Assembly (NCBI GenBank): GCA_033439265.1
Contig: JAVTVX010000024.1
Location: forward strand, 19,142,501 to 19,206,500
Reading direction: 5' to 3'
Length of the DNA: 64,000 bases
From: Dillenia suffruticosa
Lineage: Eukaryota; Streptophyta; Magnoliopsida; Dilleniales; Dilleniaceae
A program made the translations under genes and the position numbers. Below the pieces are notes generated by a model, which saw only the letters and a list, made by a program, of their open reading frames with translations, was not told where the DNA came from and did not search any database. Positions 59,680 to 64,000 of this stretch are shown piece after piece (position 1 is the stretch's first letter; each line of letters begins with the position of its first letter).

Positions 59680-60114
59680 TGTATGCTTTCGGGTATTAAA
59701 ACCCTAATTTTTTTGTGGGAATGTCCCGAGATTATGGAGATCACAGTGAGAGATTTCTCGAGATTTTAAATACTATTATTCGGGGAGGTTCAAATAAAAA
59801 AAAATTCATTTTCTTATCAGCAGCAGTCAAAGGTTTCATTTCCTATTATAGGAGGTCAACTCCGTGCTTTAAGGGGAGACGTATATTGTCCCTAGCCGAC
59901 TAGGGTCGTGGGGCACTAAGCAGACTTGAGGGCTAATAATGCAGTTATCAAGAAAGAGCAGGTCATTGTATATCGAGAGAGCAGGTTGTACCTACCCTTC
60001 TGGGGGATAAACCCCATATTGACGAGATGCTTTTGGTTGCGTTGTGTTCAATGAACCATGAATTCGAAAGGCTCTATGTCCCACAGGAATGGGCCTTTAC
60101 TTTATGTTCAATCA
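59680..60114 (-). repeat. 3' LTR of a minus-strand Tat-like element
   Basis: TGTATGCTTT...TTCAATCA, 435 bp, with related copies at 34111-34513 and 54398-54764. To its right the reverse complement reads 'gggagcaag', a short purine-rich tract suited to a polypurine primer of a minus-strand element. It contains one unit of the ~62-bp repeat at about 59979-60040. Confidence 0.65.
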
Positions 60115-60394
60115 CTTGCTCCCGATTTCTAGTGTCATTTCGTAGGAAATGTTTCAGGAGTAGTATTAAATGGATGGGAATTTGAAAAGATGTTAGTACA
60201 CCGTATTAAATGCGGCACATATCATTTTGATTCCCTCGAAGTGTCTTCAACACGCTTTATAAGACGTGGAATCTAATTGGTCATGCACCATCGTGTTTGC
60301 ATTTTGATAGTTTTACTTTTGGTCAGAGAGGCAATTCACAGATCGCCTCCTTCGAAATCCCTAAACAATACTTCGAGAAAGAACTGAATTAAAA

Positions 60395-62620
60395 ATGGTA
60401 AGGTATAAATCATCCCGTGCTTATTCGAGCATCAACAACATTAGAAGCCTTATGACAAAGGAGGAAATTCAGAAAGTCCAGAATGACATGCTGTTGGGAG
60501 ACGATTACCTTCTTTTGTCCGACACTGACAAAGACAAGGCCAATAGAGCATTGGAGACATGCACTCCGATATATAAATAATGTGTCAAATACTGGTTGAA
60601 GGTGCCATGCATAGGCGATATAACTAAGGTTTTGCTCGAGATGTTGATCCCCAATACTTGGTGCTTGGTGGTTGTAGTGATATCACTATTGAGTTTCTTT
60701 TCACTTCAACTTTGAAATCTTGTTATCGATGTTCTCTCTTAAAAGGTGGAGCCGTGGGGGTCTACTGAAAGATTGTTTTCCTTGCAAATGAGATTAGAAT
60801 CCAAATAGGAGTTTTTTTTATAAAGAGACCATTAACAAGAGTTGGATATACAAGTATTTTTTCGTCTAGTTCTTGAATAAGAACTTGATGCCCATACTGC
60901 TGAAGGCCAATGGGGAACCGCTCCTTGAGATAATGGCCCCTCATTGTTTTCGTCATTTAAGATTTTTTCACTTAGTTCGTGGTTTTTACAAAGCCAAGGA
61001 TCAATGTATTTGGGTGGAAACCTTATTCGACAATGAGATGCTGGCTCTGATAGGCTTGTTGTGGGAGAGAAGAGGAAATTTGAGAGACCTTTTCTAGTAG
61101 AGAAGAAAAAGAAAGATCTCATGGACATTCTTGCTGCCCCTGAGGAGGAAGAATTCAAGGAGATTACTTCGAGCAAGCAGATAAGGTCTAGGTCGAAGAG
61201 AAGGGCTATTGAAGCAAAGAGCATATCTAATACTAGGGCTACTACGGCTCCTATCTCGAACTTGGTAAGGAAAAAAAGAAAGGTTCGATGGTCAAGTTCG
61301 TCAGGTGAGGTGATGAGGGACTATGAATGGTGATAACCTTTAGTGCCGCAATGGCTACCTAGATTGAAGGTCTTAAACCCAGATTTTAGAAGAATGTAAA
61401 GGTGTAGGTAGAACATCTGATAGGTGTTGATGCTGTCAGCAAGTATGGCGAGGAGAGAGAAATTGAGACTGTTGATGAGGATGCCATGGAGAGAGAGGAA
61501 GGAGAGGACGAGGAGGTTGAGTGCCATCTCCTTGTGAGCTTTGAGGAGAGAAGAGGAGGAGTAAAGGAAGAAGCTACTGAGAATCCAGAGAGAGCTCCCT
61601 CACAATTGGTTGAAGGGCAGCTGTTCATTTGATTCCAAACAAGCAGAAGGTATCCGGGAGAGTCGCTCTTAAGCCCTTTATTCCCGTTTCGTTCTTCGAT
61701 GGTCAGCATGGGCTACGAGAATGTGGGATCGTAACTATACGTGCTAGTGATTATCGTTATAGTTATGCTTATGGCAATAAGGTGAGGAAGATAGCGAAAC
61801 AGGTGGATTTTTACCGTTCTGATTTGGAGCTAAACAAACTATCTCTGGAGCAGGGTAACGACACCATTATGTCCTCGAGTCGTACAATATGATTACTTTA
61901 GAATGTACTTCATTTGTCTCTGGTCTCTGTATATGACCCTTCTTGTTTCGTGTAGACCATTATCTTGGCAATGTTCCTGAGGTTGAGGAGGGAGCAGATG
62001 ATGGAGCATATGAAGCACCAAGCTGACAAGATGGGCATAGAAGTGCTTTGGTTGTGGGATGCTCTATCACAGAAGGAGATCGAGGAAAAGGGAGCATCTA
62101 TGGCCCTCTGAATGCTCGGACAAGGAGATAGAGCGGTTGATGGTTAAGCGGGACATGGCACTTCAACAATGTGAGGCTATCTGTAAGAGGTGTCAAGAGT
62201 TGGAAGCAGAGGCAAGAGAACATGAGATATGCCTGCATACTATGAAGAAGTTGGTCGAGATTTGTGATTGAGCTCTAAAGACTGCAAAGCGGAAGATACT
62301 GGAGCTAGGGGAGGCCATTTCGAGGGCTATTGACCAACATGCTCGCGCTCAGTGCAAGTGGGGTGAGAATCTATGGTGCACCAAGGATATTATAGATTGG
62401 GCTTTCGGGGGCCATGCCCTTGGACATGGCGAGGGCTAGTCCTAAAGTGCCCAACAACGAGCTTGTTATTGTTCTTGCGTACAGCGTGCCTTTAGAAGTT
62501 GTAGATGAGAACATCACGATCGATGCGCCTCAAGCTGATTTAGGGTCCCCAAATCACCCATCTTCCTCTCTTCCTTGGTTGTATTTCCTACTCTCTTCTG
62601 ATTCGGTTTTCCTCTTGTAG
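60395..62620 (+). pseudogene. Antisense ORF region (coiled-coil protein) of the Tat-like element
   Basis: A broken plus-strand coding trace. It starts MVRYKSSRAY at 60395 (61 codons to a stop). Later pieces are 60873-61097, a lysine/glutamate-rich part 61061-61333, an acidic part near 61490-61600, a coiled coil (DKEIERL, ELEAEAREHE) at 62120-62271, and a C-terminal piece to about 62620. It runs opposite to the gag-protease at 63270-63900 and lies between it and the 3' LTR, which is where Tat-lineage elements carry an extra antisense ORF. I could not confirm a named domain. Confidence 0.4.
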
Positions 62621-62771
62621 GACTCCAAGAGGCTTAATGAAAGTATTTCATTGTTTTTCCCACGATTAAGTGTTCAGAAACTTGTGTTCTTAATATACTT
62701 CATTATGTGTGGCAAATAGAACTCCATTGAGGGGATGCATCCCTTGTCGATGATCTGATTGTCCAAGAAAG

Positions 62772-63205
62772 AGAGTGGGTCGTGCCTACTCGATAGGGAC
62801 GTATCCCTTATTGCCGACATACTTCTTCGATAGAGTCGGTTGCGCCTACCTGACAGGGAGATGTATCCCTTATTACCAGCATGCCCGTTCGATAGAGTGG
62901 GTCGTATTTTGCTCGATAGGGAGATGCATCTCTTATTGTCGGCATGCTCATTTGGTAGAGTGGACCATACTTACCCGACAAGGAGATGCATCCCTTATTG
63001 TCGACACACTCATTTGGTAGAGTGAGCCGTGCCTACCCTACAAGGAGACGAATCCCTTATTGCCAACAAGCTTGTTCGGTAGAGTGGGTTGTGCCTACCC
63101 AATAGTGAGACGTATCCTTTATTATTGGTACGCTCATTTAATAGAGTAGGTTATATCTATTGATAGGGAGCTACATCCCTTATTGTCGTACGTTCGCTCG
63201 ATAAC
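62772..63205. repeat. 62-bp tandem array (about seven units)
   Basis: Units begin with an 'agagtgggt'-like core at 62772, 62832, 62894, 62957, 63019, 63081 and 63143 (spacing 60, 62, 63, 62, 62, 62). Each carries 'gtgcctacc', 'agggaga.g.atcccttatt' and a 'gcatgctcattt'-like end. Plus-strand frames through it are repeats, not genes. One related unit sits in each Tat-like LTR. Confidence 0.9.
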
Positions 63206-63269
63206 ACGTGTTCAATATGATCGGCACGTCATGAGAGATTAGCAAAGCAAATCGTTTCAAACAAAGTAC

Positions 63270-63900
63270 TCATGATGTAATCAATGGAACAAGTGATAAG
63301 ATATTCGGCTAGCAGTCCGATGAAAGTAACAGCAGGGCATTAAGATCATGTTGGCCCAGGATAACGTTACAGAGGGAGGGCAACTTAACTACATTGAACA
63401 TTGTCATAGCGGATGCGTAATTAAGGGAGTCCTAAGAGTTATGGGGAACGAAATTGTGCCTTTTAGGGTATATCCACTTGCTAGAGAGTCCTTTGATGGG
63501 ACCGACATGAGACTATGGATGCTTTTGAGTAAAACCCATTTGTTGAAAAGTATTCCAATAGAGAAGGTTGCAATTGGCCCCTCGGTCTATGAAGATTCTC
63601 TTTACTTTGTATTATCCAATCTTGGTAGTAATAACGAGTAAATCATGCTAATCTGGATTGACCCCTACTAGATCATCGTCACTGAAGCTAATCATTGGTC
63701 TTTTCTTCTTCGGCTGCTTCTCGGTACATATAGTGAGGACTTCCTTAGATGTGGAGCTTGATGGCTCAGTTTTGAGAAAAATTAGGGTTACTGTCTGCCT
63801 GATCCTATTAACTCATGCATACTCTCGATCATGCAATGCCATCAAGATGTGGATCAGAAGGTAGGGATCCAAGGGGGTCATACTCACTCTGTACTTGGAG
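63270..63900 (-). pseudogene. Gag-protease relic of a Tat-like gypsy element
   Basis: One minus-strand frame reads from about 63880 down to 63280 with only a few stops. It has a basic linker (KQPKKKRP), then MISFSDDDLVG and LLVITTKIG. The protease box follows as IDRGANCNLLY, normally D-T/Q-G-[AS]-S. Then come NTFQQMG and the domain end KLPSLCNVILGQHDL (family form YNAILGRPxL). This order is typical of plant Tat/Ogre-type gypsy elements. The plus-strand open frame over the same bases (63348-63641) is its shadow. Confidence 0.82.
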
Positions 63901-64000
63901 TATTACTCCATCTAGTCGATTAGGGTGTCTCCTGGAGTCGGCTGCTCGCCTTGGTCAATTTTACATCTCGTTGCATGTAGACCTTGAGGAGGGAGGCCTT
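63901..64000 (-). other. Right edge, probable gag sequence
   Basis: The same minus-strand element probably continues out of the window. No motif can be read with confidence here. Confidence 0.35.

Noticed and set aside
62775-63025. Plus-strand frames over 62775-63025 as a repeat protein
   Set aside because: They are translations of the 62-bp DNA tandem array, open in two frames with no start context or homology.
62772-63205. CRISPR array
   Set aside because: Units are contiguous imperfect repeats without unique spacers, in a plant transposon.
63348-63641. 97-codon plus-strand frame as a gene
   Set aside because: The minus strand of the same bases carries an ordered gypsy protease trace, so this is a shadow.

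Overview
This is plant nuclear DNA, most likely from a eudicot. It is AT-rich, intron-bearing and packed with nested transposable elements of plant lineages: Ty3/gypsy chromovirus-like, Athila and Tat elements, Ty1/copia, CACTA, and a LINE scrap. I cannot name the species. I see only one plausible intact host gene, a DEDDy 3'-5' exonuclease of the Werner-exonuclease-like (WEX) family at 35895-36539 on the minus strand.

The main structure is a tandem array of a block of about 20 kb. Block A is 1-25747 (its left end is outside the window), block B is 25748-46081 and block C is 46082-54764 (cut short on the right). Each block reads, left to right: a dead gypsy element on the minus strand (LTR/3' UTR, then integrase, RNase H, RT and protease); a scrap of a Tat element; the exonuclease region; about 3.3 kb of non-coding DNA; and a decayed CACTA transposase gene on the plus strand that runs into the next block's gypsy LTR. 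Three nonsense codons in gypsy pol sit at the same sites in all three blocks, so the element was dead before it was amplified.

The blocks then diverged. Block A gained a 2.68-kb solo LTR (11353-14034, TSD TTCTC). It lost the exonuclease gene where a related LTR fragment (5250-6844) now joins downstream sequence, but it keeps a 292-bp exonuclease fragment at 10769-11060. The CACTA transposase carries an Athila-like insertion (TSD GAATT). In block A this is a full 7.6-kb element, itself carrying a 1.33-kb CACTA-type non-autonomous element. In block B the same insertion is only a solo LTR. Block C loses homology at 54764.

To the right of the array, 54765-64000 holds a Ty1/copia RNase H relic, AT-rich sequence with no recognisable gene, a MYB R3 scrap, and the end of a minus-strand Tat-like element. 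In that element's own direction this reads gag-protease, a 62-bp tandem array, an antisense coiled-coil ORF region and a 3' LTR. The Tat scraps inside blocks B and C belong to the same family. Apart from the exonuclease there is no working pathway: the window records nested insertion, tandem amplification and later loss.

Identity figures and alignments were made by eye, and boundaries without a TSD are approximate.
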